64,000 nucleotides of DNA. Origin: Maribacter flavus. GTDB lineage: Bacteria > Bacteroidota > Bacteroidia > Flavobacteriales > Flavobacteriaceae. The stretch is from NCBI RefSeq assembly GCF_008386635.1, contig NZ_VUOE01000001.1:1116001-1180000 (forward strand). The letters run 5' to 3'. The position numbers were made by a program, and so were the translations under genes. Positions 45,831 through 55,120 of the stretch are shown here, piece after piece. Each line of letters starts with the position of its first letter. The first letter of the stretch is position 1. Under the pieces are notes generated by a model. That model had not been told where the DNA came from, searched no databases, and saw nothing but the letters and a program-made list of their open reading frames with translations.

Positions 45831-47378
45831 CTACACCGATTTTTGGGAAAACTCGCCATCTACCAAACGCCAAACGCCCAAGGGATTGTCGTTTTTAAGT
45901 TCCGGTGGAAGTAAACTTTGCGGATAATCCTGATAACAGACCGGCCGTACAAATCGCTTTATGGCATTGGTCCCCACAGACGTTGAACTTGGTGCCGTTG
46001 TAGCGGGGAACGGGCCTCCATGAACCATGGAATGACATACCTCCACCCCGGTGGGATAACCATTCACCAATACACGCCCAACTTTCTGCTCCAAAATTTC
46101 AAATAGTTCTGCATATTCCTCCAAATCTTCCTCGGTAGCGTGCACGGTGGCCGTTAAATGGCCTTCAAGATTTCTTGCGGCATTCAAAAGATCCTCCTTA
46201 GCTGATGCTTCAACCAATATGGAAGAAGGACCAAAATTTTCTTCAGAGAGTTTACTATTTTTCAAATAGGTGTCTATCGTAGTTTTGAAAACCTTTGAAC
46301 AAACCCCGATACCCCCACCTGCGGATTTTCCTTCGCCCAGAACTTCCAAGTCCTTTGTTCCTGAGAGTTCTTCCAACCCTTTATTATAGGCCGATTGGAT
46401 TCCAGCCGTAAGCATGGTTGCCGGCTCGGTAGCCTTTATTTGATCTGATAACACCTCAAGAAATTCATTGGATTTATCCCCTTTTGGATAAAAACTAAGA
46501 CCGGGATTGGTGCAAAATTGGCCAACGCCCATATTAAGTGAATTGGAATAGCCTTGGGCCAATTGCGACGCACGCTCCTTAAGTGCTCCCGGTAAAATGA
46601 ACATGGGGTTTGTACTTCCCATTTCAGAAAAAACGGGAATTGGAATGGGCCTTGAGTTTGCATAATTGAATATAGCCATACCCCCATTGTAAGATCCCGT
46701 AAAACCAACAGCTTTTATTGCTGAATGCTTCACCAGATTTTCACCGACTTCGATCGAGGTTCCCTGAACCAAGGAAAACACACCCTCTGGTAACCCTATT
46801 TTTTCGACGGCCTTTTGAATGGCACCTGCAATCATTTCCGTGGTTCCTGGATGCGCCGGATGCCCTTTGTATACCACAGGACATCCCGCTGCCAAGGCCG
46901 AAGCCGTATCACCACCAGCTGTTGAGAATGCCAATGGAAAATTACTTGCCCCAAAGACCGCAACCGGACCCAATGGAATCAACATATGTCGTATATCCGA
47001 TTTGGGCAGGGGCTCCCTATTAGGTTGTGCCAAATCAATGCGGGCATCTACCCAAGAACCTTCCCTTACTACACTAGCAAACAATTTTAATTGATTCATG
47101 GTTCTTCCCCGTTCTCCGGTAAGCCGTCCCAATGGCAAAGCAGTTTCTAGATTACAACGTTCAAGCAGGGCATCACCCAATGCAAGAATTTCATCGGCAA
47201 TTGTTTCCAAAAATTTAGCTTTGGTCTCGTTATCAAGCCTTCTGTAAGCCTGAAAGGCCTTGGCTGCATTTTGAGCGGCTTGGTCTACATCTTCCCAAGT
47301 GGAATTTTTGAATTCACCTTCTAGCTTTTCTCCTGTTGCAGGGTTTATTGCCTGATAATAGGTTGTTTCTTTACTCAT
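45831..47378 (-). CDS. Aldehyde dehydrogenase, probable 2,5-dioxovalerate dehydrogenase
   Basis: 515 residues with the ALDH catalytic set: VFGASNFPLAF, FTGSYNGG, FSEMGSTNPMF (general-base Glu) and GQFCTNPG (nucleophile Cys), then ENFGPSSI near the end. This form matches the NADP-dependent alpha-ketoglutaric-semialdehyde dehydrogenases. That enzyme ends oxidative sugar-acid routes (glucarate, arabinose), not the isomerase route of the neighbouring genes, so its role in this operon is open. It lies 93 bases after uxaA. Confidence 0.85.
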   Translation of the reverse strand: MSKETTYYQAINPATGEKLEGEFKNSTWEDVDQAAQNAAKAFQAYRRLDNETKAKFLETIADEILALGDALLERCNLETALPLGRLTGERGRTMNQLKLFASVVREGSWVDARIDLAQPNREPLPKSDIRHMLIPLGPVAVFGASNFPLAFSTAGGDTASALAAGCPVVYKGHPAHPGTTEMIAGAIQKAVEKIGLPEGVFSLVQGTSIEVGENLVKHSAIKAVGFTGSYNGGMAIFNYANSRPIPIPVFSEMGSTNPMFILPGALKERASQLAQGYSNSLNMGVGQFCTNPGLSFYPKGDKSNEFLEVLSDQIKATEPATMLTAGIQSAYNKGLEELSGTKDLEVLGEGKSAGGGIGVCSKVFKTTIDTYLKNSKLSEENFGPSSILVEASAKEDLLNAARNLEGHLTATVHATEEDLEEYAELFEILEQKVGRVLVNGYPTGVEVCHSMVHGGPFPATTAPSSTSVGTNAIKRFVRPVCYQDYPQSLLPPELKNDNPLGVWRLVDGEFSQKSV

Positions 47379-47471
47379 TTGTTATTCTTTTTCCTTGGAT
47401 TCATTAATTTACCCCTAAAATTAGCGAAACTGTTAGAGCTGACCTCAGCATTCCAGCATGATTTTAGGTTT

Positions 47472-49085
47472 TTATAAGGATACTCCCCGTTTCCATGGGA
47501 TAAAATCATCCTGTCCTAAGATATCCGCCTTTGCCGTGATTTCACCGCTTGCCACTTTTATGACATATTCCAAAATTTCCTCGCCCATTTGTTGGATGGA
47601 AGTCTCTCCCCTGATTATCGGTCCTGTATCGATATCGATGATATCGGGCATTTTCTTGGCCAATTCCGTGTTGGAGGACACTTTGATTACGGGAGCGATC
47701 GGGTTTCCCGTGGGCGTTCCCAAACCGGTCGTGAAGACAACTACATTGGCACCAGATCCCACCATACCCGTAGTACTTTCCACATCGTTCCCGGGGGTGC
47801 AAAGTAGATTGAGACCGGCCCTGGTCACATATTGCCCATAATCCAAAACCGCCTGTATGGGTGAGGTACCTCCTTTTTTTGCGGCTCCGGCAGATTTCAT
47901 CGCATCGGTAATCAAGCCGTCCTTGATATTTCCCGGTGAAGGGTTCATATCAAAACCAGAACCTACCCGTTCTGCCGATTGTTCATAGGCCTTCATCAAA
48001 TCAATGAATCTTTCGGCATCCACATCCCTAACACATCGGTTTACCAATTCCTGCTCCACACCACATAGTTCAGGAAATTCGGAGAGCATGGGAGAACCTC
48101 CCAGTGCGGCCAAAATATCCGAAGCATATCCCAGGGCAGGATTGGCGGAAATTCCCGAAAAACCATCGGAACCGCCACATTCCAATCCCATATTTATTTT
48201 GGAAAGCGGTGCCGGTTTCCTTTCGATTGTATTCGCCTCCTTGATTCCTTCAAAAGATTCCAGGATAATTGTGTTCAGCATCTCCTCAACGGTCCCCATT
48301 TGTTGCTGTTCGTAGATCAATACAGGTTTTTGAAGGTCATTATCCAACGATTTCAAGGCATCTTTCAGGAGGCCTATCTGTAAATTTTGACATCCCAAAC
48401 TTAGGACCGTAGCTCCCGCTACATTGGGATTTTTAATGTAACCCGCCAATAACCTGGCCAACATTTCCGAATCTTGGCGCGTTCCTCCACAACCTCCTTG
48501 GTGTGTGATAAACTTAACTTCGACATTTTCAAAAGTCCTCTCGCCCAGCACGGCATCCTCGTCAACATTGGGGCGCTTGCCCTGTATGAGTTGCCGTAGC
48601 AATTGCCGTTGCCTGCTTATTTTGCCAAGGCCCAGTTCCTTTTCAAAAGCATCCTTTAAAATCTGAATATTTCTGTTTTCACAAAAGACCAACGGAAAGA
48701 ACAGCCATACATTCTGCGTGCCAACTTGCCCATCTGGTCTGTGGTAGCCCAAAAATGTCCTATCCTTCCATTTGGAAATATCTGGAGGGTTCCAACGATA
48801 CTTTTCCGTTCGTCCTTGTAGGCTTTCGCTTTGATGCTTTACGTTCTCCGTGGTTAAGAGCCCGCCTTTTTTGATGGGCTTGGTTGTCTTGCCTACCAAA
48901 ACCCCGTACATGGTTATTTTAGCGTCTTTTGATAATTCTTCCAGTGCAATTTTATGCTTTGCATTTGTAAGATTCTGAATTTGCAAATTGTCATTTTGAA
49001 AAGGGACAATTTCACCTTCGGAAAGATTTGTCAGGGCTATCCCAACATTATCATCCTCGTGTACTTTGATCAACCGTTGTTGCAT
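47472..49085 (-). CDS. uxaA: Altronate dehydratase
   Basis: 537 residues. The N-terminal SAF-like domain (VHEDDNVGIALTNLSEGE) is followed by a catalytic part with GYHRPDGQVGTQN, THQGGCGGTRQD and LGLECGGSDGFSGISANPALG. The cysteines in these motifs fit the iron-binding site of the UxaA/GarD family. It dehydrates altronate to 2-keto-3-deoxygluconate. It is 5 bases after uxaB. Confidence 0.92.
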   Translation of the reverse strand: MQQRLIKVHEDDNVGIALTNLSEGEIVPFQNDNLQIQNLTNAKHKIALEELSKDAKITMYGVLVGKTTKPIKKGGLLTTENVKHQSESLQGRTEKYRWNPPDISKWKDRTFLGYHRPDGQVGTQNVWLFFPLVFCENRNIQILKDAFEKELGLGKISRQRQLLRQLIQGKRPNVDEDAVLGERTFENVEVKFITHQGGCGGTRQDSEMLARLLAGYIKNPNVAGATVLSLGCQNLQIGLLKDALKSLDNDLQKPVLIYEQQQMGTVEEMLNTIILESFEGIKEANTIERKPAPLSKINMGLECGGSDGFSGISANPALGYASDILAALGGSPMLSEFPELCGVEQELVNRCVRDVDAERFIDLMKAYEQSAERVGSGFDMNPSPGNIKDGLITDAMKSAGAAKKGGTSPIQAVLDYGQYVTRAGLNLLCTPGNDVESTTGMVGSGANVVVFTTGLGTPTGNPIAPVIKVSSNTELAKKMPDIIDIDTGPIIRGETSIQQMGEEILEYVIKVASGEITAKADILGQDDFIPWKRGVSL

Positions 49086-49090
49086 AGTTC

Positions 49091-50536
49091 TTACTTGTAA
49101 CCTTCCTCAAATTCTTGATATCCTTTTTCCACACCATGGGTCTCCAAAAACCGCAAGGCACCTTCCATGGCCAAAGGGAGTCCGTCTACCTGATTTAAAT
49201 CGGTATCCCAGAACGTGGTATTTCCCAGTAGTTCATTTACCATTTTTTCTAAGGGAAGCTGCCAACGATTTTTAAACGTATTGATGATAGCTTCATCATC
49301 ATTCAAAGGCATTTCATTTCCTTGCCAATGCCCTTGATAAAATCTGACCAAACAGGCAAAGGCAAATACCGTTCTCAACGGCAATTTTCCTTTCATTTCA
49401 ACATATTCCAAAAGACTGGGCAGCACCCTAACCTTAAATTTTGAAATGGAGTTTAAAGCGATACTGGACAATTGATGCTTAATAAACGGATTTCTAAAGC
49501 GATCAAAAACTTCTTCGGCAAAAACTTCCAATTCCTGCTTGTCCATGGCCAAGGTTGGGACCACTTCCTCAAGAATTAGGGACCGAATAAATTCCCCTGT
49601 AAACACGTCGTCCACTGTTTCCTTTACGGTTTCGTTGCCATATAGCAATGCCATGGGGACCATAGCGGTATGGGCACCGTTCAATATTCGCACCTTTCTT
49701 GTCCTAAAAGGCTGCATATCCTCCACGATACGAACATCCAAAGGCGTCTTATGAAATGGAAGTCTTTTCTTCAGATTATCATCCCCTTCAATGACCCATA
49801 GAAAAAATGTTTCGGCAGTGACTATGAGTCGGTCATGATATTCCAATTGTCGATTATACTCCTCAATATCGTCCTTTGGATAGCCCGGTACAATCCTGTC
49901 TACCAAGGTATTGTGAAATGTGCAGGCATTCAAGACCCAGTTTTTAAATAGCCCCGAAAGCTTCCAAAGATCAATATATTGCAGGATAACTTTTTTCAAA
50001 GTGTCCGCGTTATAATTGATCAGTTCACACGGAATAATCGTCAGCCCAAAATCTTGATTTCCATCAAAGTAATGAAAGCGCTCATACAGTAAGCAGGTCA
50101 GTTTTCCAGGAAACGAACTGGGTGGGGTCATATCAAATAGGTCTTTCCCATCATAACGAATCCCAGCTTCGGTGGTATTGGATATCACAAACTCGAGGTC
50201 CTTCTCACGAGCCAATTCCAGAAATTCTTCAAAATTATCATAGGGATTGACACCCTTTACAATGGTATCTATAAGCATCTTCTCCTGAACCTCCTTACCT
50301 TTCTTAATACCTTTGGTGAATAAGGTGTACAACCCATCCTGTTCGTTCAACACAGAAACCATTCCGTTTTCAATGGGCTGTACCAAGGCCACCCCTGCAT
50401 TGAAACCTACGGTATCGTTCAATATTTTAATGGCATAATCCACAAAGGCCCGTAAAAAATTACCCTCCCCAAATTGTACCACTTTTATGGGCAAGGCTCC
50501 GGAATTTGAAGATGATTCTCTATTAAGGTTTTCCAT
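49091..50536 (-). CDS. uxaB: Tagaturonate reductase (altronate oxidoreductase)
   Basis: 481 residues of the mannitol-dehydrogenase family. The N-terminal Rossmann domain begins VVQFGEGNFLRAFVDYAI, and the C-terminal domain has VRILNGAHTAM, with catalytic Lys in RKVRILNGAH and Asn/His nearby. It reduces D-tagaturonate to D-altronate with NADH. The position between the TRAP transporter and uxaA supports the altronate rather than the mannonate form. Confidence 0.9.
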   Translation of the reverse strand: MENLNRESSSNSGALPIKVVQFGEGNFLRAFVDYAIKILNDTVGFNAGVALVQPIENGMVSVLNEQDGLYTLFTKGIKKGKEVQEKMLIDTIVKGVNPYDNFEEFLELAREKDLEFVISNTTEAGIRYDGKDLFDMTPPSSFPGKLTCLLYERFHYFDGNQDFGLTIIPCELINYNADTLKKVILQYIDLWKLSGLFKNWVLNACTFHNTLVDRIVPGYPKDDIEEYNRQLEYHDRLIVTAETFFLWVIEGDDNLKKRLPFHKTPLDVRIVEDMQPFRTRKVRILNGAHTAMVPMALLYGNETVKETVDDVFTGEFIRSLILEEVVPTLAMDKQELEVFAEEVFDRFRNPFIKHQLSSIALNSISKFKVRVLPSLLEYVEMKGKLPLRTVFAFACLVRFYQGHWQGNEMPLNDDEAIINTFKNRWQLPLEKMVNELLGNTTFWDTDLNQVDGLPLAMEGALRFLETHGVEKGYQEFEEGYK

Positions 50537-50542
50537 ACTGGA

Positions 50543-51841
50543 TTATAAATCGAACAAGCTTGGCAACCACAAACTCAATTCGGGAATGTAAGTTACAAGG
50601 AACAAGGCGATAATCATAGCTACAAATAATGGCAGCAGTGGCTTAAAAACCTTTTCAATGGTGGTTTTGGCCACACCGACACCCACAAACAAAACAGAAC
50701 CCACAGGAGGTGTACAAAGCCCAATGCAGAGATTCAATACCATGATGATTCCAAAATGTACGGGGTCCAAGCCCAATTTCGTGACAATCGGTAAAAATAT
50801 AGGCGTAAAAATTAATACGGCGGGCGTCATATCCATGAATATCCCTACAAAAAGTAGTATTAAGTTGATGATTAACAAGATGACGATTTTGTTATCGCTT
50901 AAACTTAACAGACCCGAACTAATATCCTGGGGTATATTTTCATAGGACAAGGCCCAGGACATGCACATGGACGCACCAATGAGCAGCATGACAATGGCCG
51001 TAGTGGCGGATGAATTCAATAGTATTTGTGGTAGTGATGAAAAACTTATTTCCTTGTAAATAAAACCAAGAATCAGACTGTACAACACCGCAATTGCAGA
51101 TGCTTCCGTTGCCGTAAAGACACCTGTCACAATTCCTCCAATGACCACGACCAACATAAAGAGACTCGGCAATGCTTCAATAAAGGTTTTCATAACCTGT
51201 TTAAAACTACTTCTCCTTCCAACCTTATACTTCTTCTTCTTGGCCCATACCAAGGCGACAATCATGAGAAATAGACCTGTCAATATCCCTGGAATATAGC
51301 CTGCCAGGAATAGGGCGGCGATAGAGGCACCACCACTGGCCAAGGAATATACGATCAACACATTGCTTGGGGGTATGACCAAACCTGTAGTAGAGGAGGT
51401 AATGTTCACCGCAGCTCCAAATTCCCTTGAGTATCCTTCCTTTTCCATTTCTGGTCCTAAAATACTACCCATGGCCGAGGCCGAGGCCATTGCCGAACCC
51501 GCAATTGCCCCCATGAGCATGGCGGCAATCACATTTATCAAGGCGAGCCCCCCTGGGAGGGAACCAACCAGGGTTTTAGCAAACGCAATCAATCTATGGG
51601 CGATACCCCCCTTATTCATGAGCTCACCGGACAATATAAAAAAGGGAATGGCCAATAAGGCAAAGCTGTCTAGACCGGTTGCCATGCGCTGGGAAACCGT
51701 CGTCAATGCGGGAACTACCGGAATACTCACCAGCATAGTTAGGAGGGATGAAATAGCGATACTCCAAGCTACCGGCGTACCAATGGACAATAAACAAATA
51801 AAGCTGAGTACCAAGACCAGAATGGGGATATGTTCCATCAT
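50543..51841 (-). CDS. TRAP transporter large permease (DctM)
   Basis: 432 residues with eleven or twelve membrane helices. The pattern AIPFFILSGELMNKGGIA, INVIAAMLMGAIAGSAMASASAMG and MDMTPAVLIFTPIFLPIV is typical of the DctM/SiaM large subunit. It imports an acidic solute with sodium. The start overlaps the stop of dctQ by 4 bases (ATGATGA), so the two permeases are translationally coupled. Confidence 0.92.
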   Translation of the reverse strand: MMEHIPILVLVLSFICLLSIGTPVAWSIAISSLLTMLVSIPVVPALTTVSQRMATGLDSFALLAIPFFILSGELMNKGGIAHRLIAFAKTLVGSLPGGLALINVIAAMLMGAIAGSAMASASAMGSILGPEMEKEGYSREFGAAVNITSSTTGLVIPPSNVLIVYSLASGGASIAALFLAGYIPGILTGLFLMIVALVWAKKKKYKVGRRSSFKQVMKTFIEALPSLFMLVVVIGGIVTGVFTATEASAIAVLYSLILGFIYKEISFSSLPQILLNSSATTAIVMLLIGASMCMSWALSYENIPQDISSGLLSLSDNKIVILLIINLILLFVGIFMDMTPAVLIFTPIFLPIVTKLGLDPVHFGIIMVLNLCIGLCTPPVGSVLFVGVGVAKTTIEKVFKPLLPLFVAMIIALFLVTYIPELSLWLPSLFDL

Positions 51842-52296
51842 GACAATAGCTTTTTTAAATCCGAAGTCTTGTAGTACATTATTAAAAGACCGCTAATGGG
51901 GATGATCATATAAACTACCGCTAAGGGCAATTGGAGGGCGGGGGATTGTTGGCCAAGGACATACGAGATATAGACCAGCCTAGAGCCACCTATAACAAAT
52001 GCAAACAGTACGAACAATATAATCAACGAATACACTATGGCCTTGAGTACTTTCTGTCTTCGCTTGGTTGAACGGGCAGGCAGAATATCAATGGCCACGT
52101 GAAGATTTCGCCCAGACACATAGGCCGCTCCCAAAACCCCGATCCATATCATTAAGTACCGCGCCAACTCATCCGTAAAGGAACTGGGATTACCGGTTAC
52201 AAACCGGGTAAACACCTGCCACAATACGTTGATGACCATTACGGACATGATAAATACCAGTGTTCTGCCCAAAATCCTATCTATTGTCGCTCTCAT
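51838..52296 (-). CDS. TRAP transporter small permease (DctQ)
   Basis: 152 residues with four membrane helices (FIMSVMVINVLWQVFTRFV, RYLMIWIGVLGAAYVSGR, VYSLIILFVLFAFVIGGSRL, VVYMIIPISGLLIMYY). EFLARY-like DELARYLMIW in the second helix is the DctQ signature. It pairs with DctM and lies 3 bases after dctP. Confidence 0.9.
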   Translation of the reverse strand: MRATIDRILGRTLVFIMSVMVINVLWQVFTRFVTGNPSSFTDELARYLMIWIGVLGAAYVSGRNLHVAIDILPARSTKRRQKVLKAIVYSLIILFVLFAFVIGGSRLVYISYVLGQQSPALQLPLAVVYMIIPISGLLIMYYKTSDLKKLLS

Positions 52297-52299
52297 GTG

Positions 52300-53277
52300 T
52301 TAATTGGTTTCCTGGATTTGCTTAATAAGTGGGTATATTTCATCATCATCCTTATAGCTTTCAAATATCTCGGATACCTTTTCGACGAAAGGGGCCTTGT
52401 CAGGCCTGATTATTTCAACGCCCGCTTTTTCAACTTCCCTAAGGGCTTCCGCCTCCGCTTCCGCCCAAAGTTTTCTCTGATATTTTATGGATTTTTCAAC
52501 CGATGCATTCAACCATTCCCGCTCCTGTTCAGTGAGTTTTTCCCAGGCATATGTTCCGATCAAGAGTACATCGGGCAATACGGTATGCTCGTCCAAACTA
52601 TAGTATTTACATACTTCATAATGTCTTGAAAGATAAAAACTTGGAGGATTGTTTTCGGCACCGTCCACCACCCCTTGTTGAAGGGAAGTATAAAGCTCAC
52701 CCCAAGAAATGGGGGTGGGAGACCCGCCCAAAGCCTTGACCATGTTTACGGCCGTGGCACTTTCCATCACCCGAATTTTTTCCCCTTCCAAATCTGAAGG
52801 CTTTAAAATAGGCTTGTTCATCGTATAAAAACTACGACTCCCAGCATCATAGTACCCCAAACCTTTTAGCCAATATTTTTCCCCATCTTTCAACAACATT
52901 TCCCCTATAGGCCCATCCAAAACATCAAACGAATGCTGTCTGTCCCTAAAAAGAAAAGGCAAACCCAACACTTTCATTTTGGGAGCAAAGTTCTCAAGCA
53001 CACCTACGGATACCTTGGTCATATCCAAACTTCCTATCTGCAACAGTTCCAGGCATTCCCTTTCAGTACCCAGTTGCTGACTTGGATAGATTTCTAGTTT
53101 TAGCCTACCTCCTGAACGCTTTGCCAAATCCTCACCCATGGACACCATGGCTTTGTGAACCGAATGGCTAACATCTAGACCATGGCCCAAACGTAAGGTC
53201 TTTACGGCATTTTCATCGGAACAGCTAAGCACTACTAGTGCCGTGACCAATCCATAATATAACCGATGAAACTTCAT
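52300..53277 (-). CDS. TRAP transporter substrate-binding lipoprotein (DctP)
   Basis: 325 residues. A lipoprotein signal ends LVVLSCSDEN (lipobox Cys about 19), so the receptor is membrane-anchored rather than soluble as in Proteobacteria. The mature part has the DctP order LRLGHGLDVSHSVHKAM, LEIYPSQQLGTERECLELLQIG, KIRVMESATAVNMVKALGGSPTPI (with the carboxylate-binding Arg in KIRV) and SLQQGVVDGAENN. The neighbours imply a hexuronate ligand such as galacturonate. Confidence 0.92.
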   Translation of the reverse strand: MKFHRLYYGLVTALVVLSCSDENAVKTLRLGHGLDVSHSVHKAMVSMGEDLAKRSGGRLKLEIYPSQQLGTERECLELLQIGSLDMTKVSVGVLENFAPKMKVLGLPFLFRDRQHSFDVLDGPIGEMLLKDGEKYWLKGLGYYDAGSRSFYTMNKPILKPSDLEGEKIRVMESATAVNMVKALGGSPTPISWGELYTSLQQGVVDGAENNPPSFYLSRHYEVCKYYSLDEHTVLPDVLLIGTYAWEKLTEQEREWLNASVEKSIKYQRKLWAEAEAEALREVEKAGVEIIRPDKAPFVEKVSEIFESYKDDDEIYPLIKQIQETN

Positions 53278-53281
53278 ATGA

Positions 53282-53950
53282 CTATTTTCTGAGGGATTTT
53301 ATCAGGGCCAAGGTATCCCTTACGCTTTTGGTCAAACCTTCAAAATTCTTGTTCGTCAAAACCTCATTACTGATTAGCTGGGAGCCCATTCCCACACAGG
53401 TCACCCCGGCATCGAACCAGCCTTTTAGGTTGGCTTCGTCCGTACTTACGCCGCCCGTGGGCATGACACTGGTCCATGGTTGTGGGCCTTTGATGGCCTT
53501 TACAAATTCAGGTCCGTATGTGGATCCTGGAAACAGTTTAATGATCTCGCACCCAAGTTCCTCGGCACGGTTGATTTCCGTCAGGGAACCACAACCCGGG
53601 GACCAAAGCACTTTTCGTCTGTTACAAACGATCGCGATATCCTCCCTTAGTGATGGGGTTACTATAAAATTGGCCCCCATCTGCATGAAAAGCGAGGCCG
53701 CCGCCGCATCCGTAATGGAGCCAACCCCCATGATCATACCGGGAAGTTCCTTTACCGCATATTTGTTAAGTTCCAGGAAAACCTCAAATGCAAAGTCCCC
53801 TCGGGCGGTAAATTCCATCAATCTCGCCCCACCATCATAACAGGCCATTAAGACCTCTTTACCCAATTCGATATCTGGGTGGTAAAATAACGGAACCATG
53901 CCCGTTTCTTTCATGGTCAAAGCGACCTTTATTCTTGAAAATGTTGCCAT
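53282..53950 (-). CDS. kdgA: KDPG aldolase
   Basis: 222 residues of the KDPG/KHG aldolase family. Schiff-base Lys is in IIKLFPGS, the phosphate-binding region in MPTGGVSTDEANLKGWF and the general base Glu in LMEFTARGD. It cleaves 2-keto-3-deoxy-6-phosphogluconate to pyruvate and glyceraldehyde 3-phosphate, closing the uronate pathway. It lies 4 bases before dctP. Confidence 0.92.
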   Translation of the reverse strand: MATFSRIKVALTMKETGMVPLFYHPDIELGKEVLMACYDGGARLMEFTARGDFAFEVFLELNKYAVKELPGMIMGVGSITDAAAASLFMQMGANFIVTPSLREDIAIVCNRRKVLWSPGCGSLTEINRAEELGCEIIKLFPGSTYGPEFVKAIKGPQPWTSVMPTGGVSTDEANLKGWFDAGVTCVGMGSQLISNEVLTNKNFEGLTKSVRDTLALIKSLRK

Positions 53951-54063
53951 AAGCCCTTCCTATATAAACCCTTCCAACGGTGAGGATTCCATTCTTTAAA
54001 ATTTTAATTCTTAATTTTCATGATAAAGCTATTTTTCCCTCTACAACCCGGGGAAAGGTAGAC

Positions 54064-55104
54064 TTATCTCGCAACCCTACCCGAAGCGTCTCCGCCCATT
54101 AGCTTTTCTACCTCATCGACCGTGACCAAGTTGGCATCGCCCTTAATAGTGTGTTTCAAACAGGAAGCCGCCACGGCAAAATCCAAGGCGGTCTGGTCAT
54201 CGCCCTCATATTTCATCAATCCATAAATGAGTCCGCCCATAAAGGAATCGCCACCACCGACTCTATCCACGATATCCGTGATCTGATATTGTCTGGTCTC
54301 GTACATGGTTTTGCCATCCCAAAGTACACCGGCCCATGTATTGTGGGAGGCCGATATGGAACCCCTAAGGGTAGTGATTACTTTTTTTGCCTTGGGAAAC
54401 TTTTCCATCATCTGTTTACAGACAGATAGAAAAGCTTCGGCCTTTACGTCCTGTCCGTGCTTATGGACATCCAGACCTTCAGGATGTATTCCAAAATGTT
54501 TTTCGGCATCTTCCTCATTGCCCAAAATGATGTCGCAATAGGAAGTCAGTTCCGTCATTATTTTTTCACGGTCGCCGCCAAATTGCCATAATTTGGCCCT
54601 ATAGTTTAAATCCGTAGAAATTGTAATTCCCTTTCTGTCTGCCGCTTTTACAGCCTCTAGGCAAACATCGGCAGCACCCTGTGATATGGCGGGTGTTATC
54701 CCTGTCCAATGAAACCAGCCCACACCGTCAAAAACGGAATCCCAGTCGATCATACCGGGTTCAATTTCTGAAATGGCGGAATGGGATCTATCGTAGATTA
54801 CCTTACTACCGCGACTGACCGCTCCGGTTTCCAAAAAATAGATTCCCAATCGCTCGCCCCCATAAATTATCTTGTCAGTTCCTACCCCCCGCTTTCGCAT
54901 CTCCATAAGGGCACAATCCCCGATATCATTCTTGGGCAAGCGTGTGACAAAATCGACAGGGACGCCATAATTGGCCAGGGAGACCGCTACGTTGGACTCG
55001 CCTCCCCCGTATACAACATCAAAACAATCCGCTTGGGAGAATCTTAAAAACCCAGGAGGCGAAAGTCGAAGCATTATTTCCCCAAAAGTGACTACTCTTT
55101 TCAT
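54064..55104 (-). CDS. kdgK: 2-keto-3-deoxygluconate kinase
   Basis: 346 residues from the ATG at 55104. A PfkB/ribokinase-family kinase: FGEIMLRLSPPGF, GGGESNVAVSLANYG, and the catalytic DRVGGGDSFMGGLIYG with the Asp base in GGGDS. It phosphorylates 2-keto-3-deoxygluconate at C6. It ends 113 bases before kdgA and starts 16 bases after uxaC. Confidence 0.92.
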   Translation of the reverse strand: MKRVVTFGEIMLRLSPPGFLRFSQADCFDVVYGGGESNVAVSLANYGVPVDFVTRLPKNDIGDCALMEMRKRGVGTDKIIYGGERLGIYFLETGAVSRGSKVIYDRSHSAISEIEPGMIDWDSVFDGVGWFHWTGITPAISQGAADVCLEAVKAADRKGITISTDLNYRAKLWQFGGDREKIMTELTSYCDIILGNEEDAEKHFGIHPEGLDVHKHGQDVKAEAFLSVCKQMMEKFPKAKKVITTLRGSISASHNTWAGVLWDGKTMYETRQYQITDIVDRVGGGDSFMGGLIYGLMKYEGDDQTALDFAVAASCLKHTIKGDANLVTVDEVEKLMGGDASGRVAR

Positions 55105-55120
55105 TATAATATTGTTTATT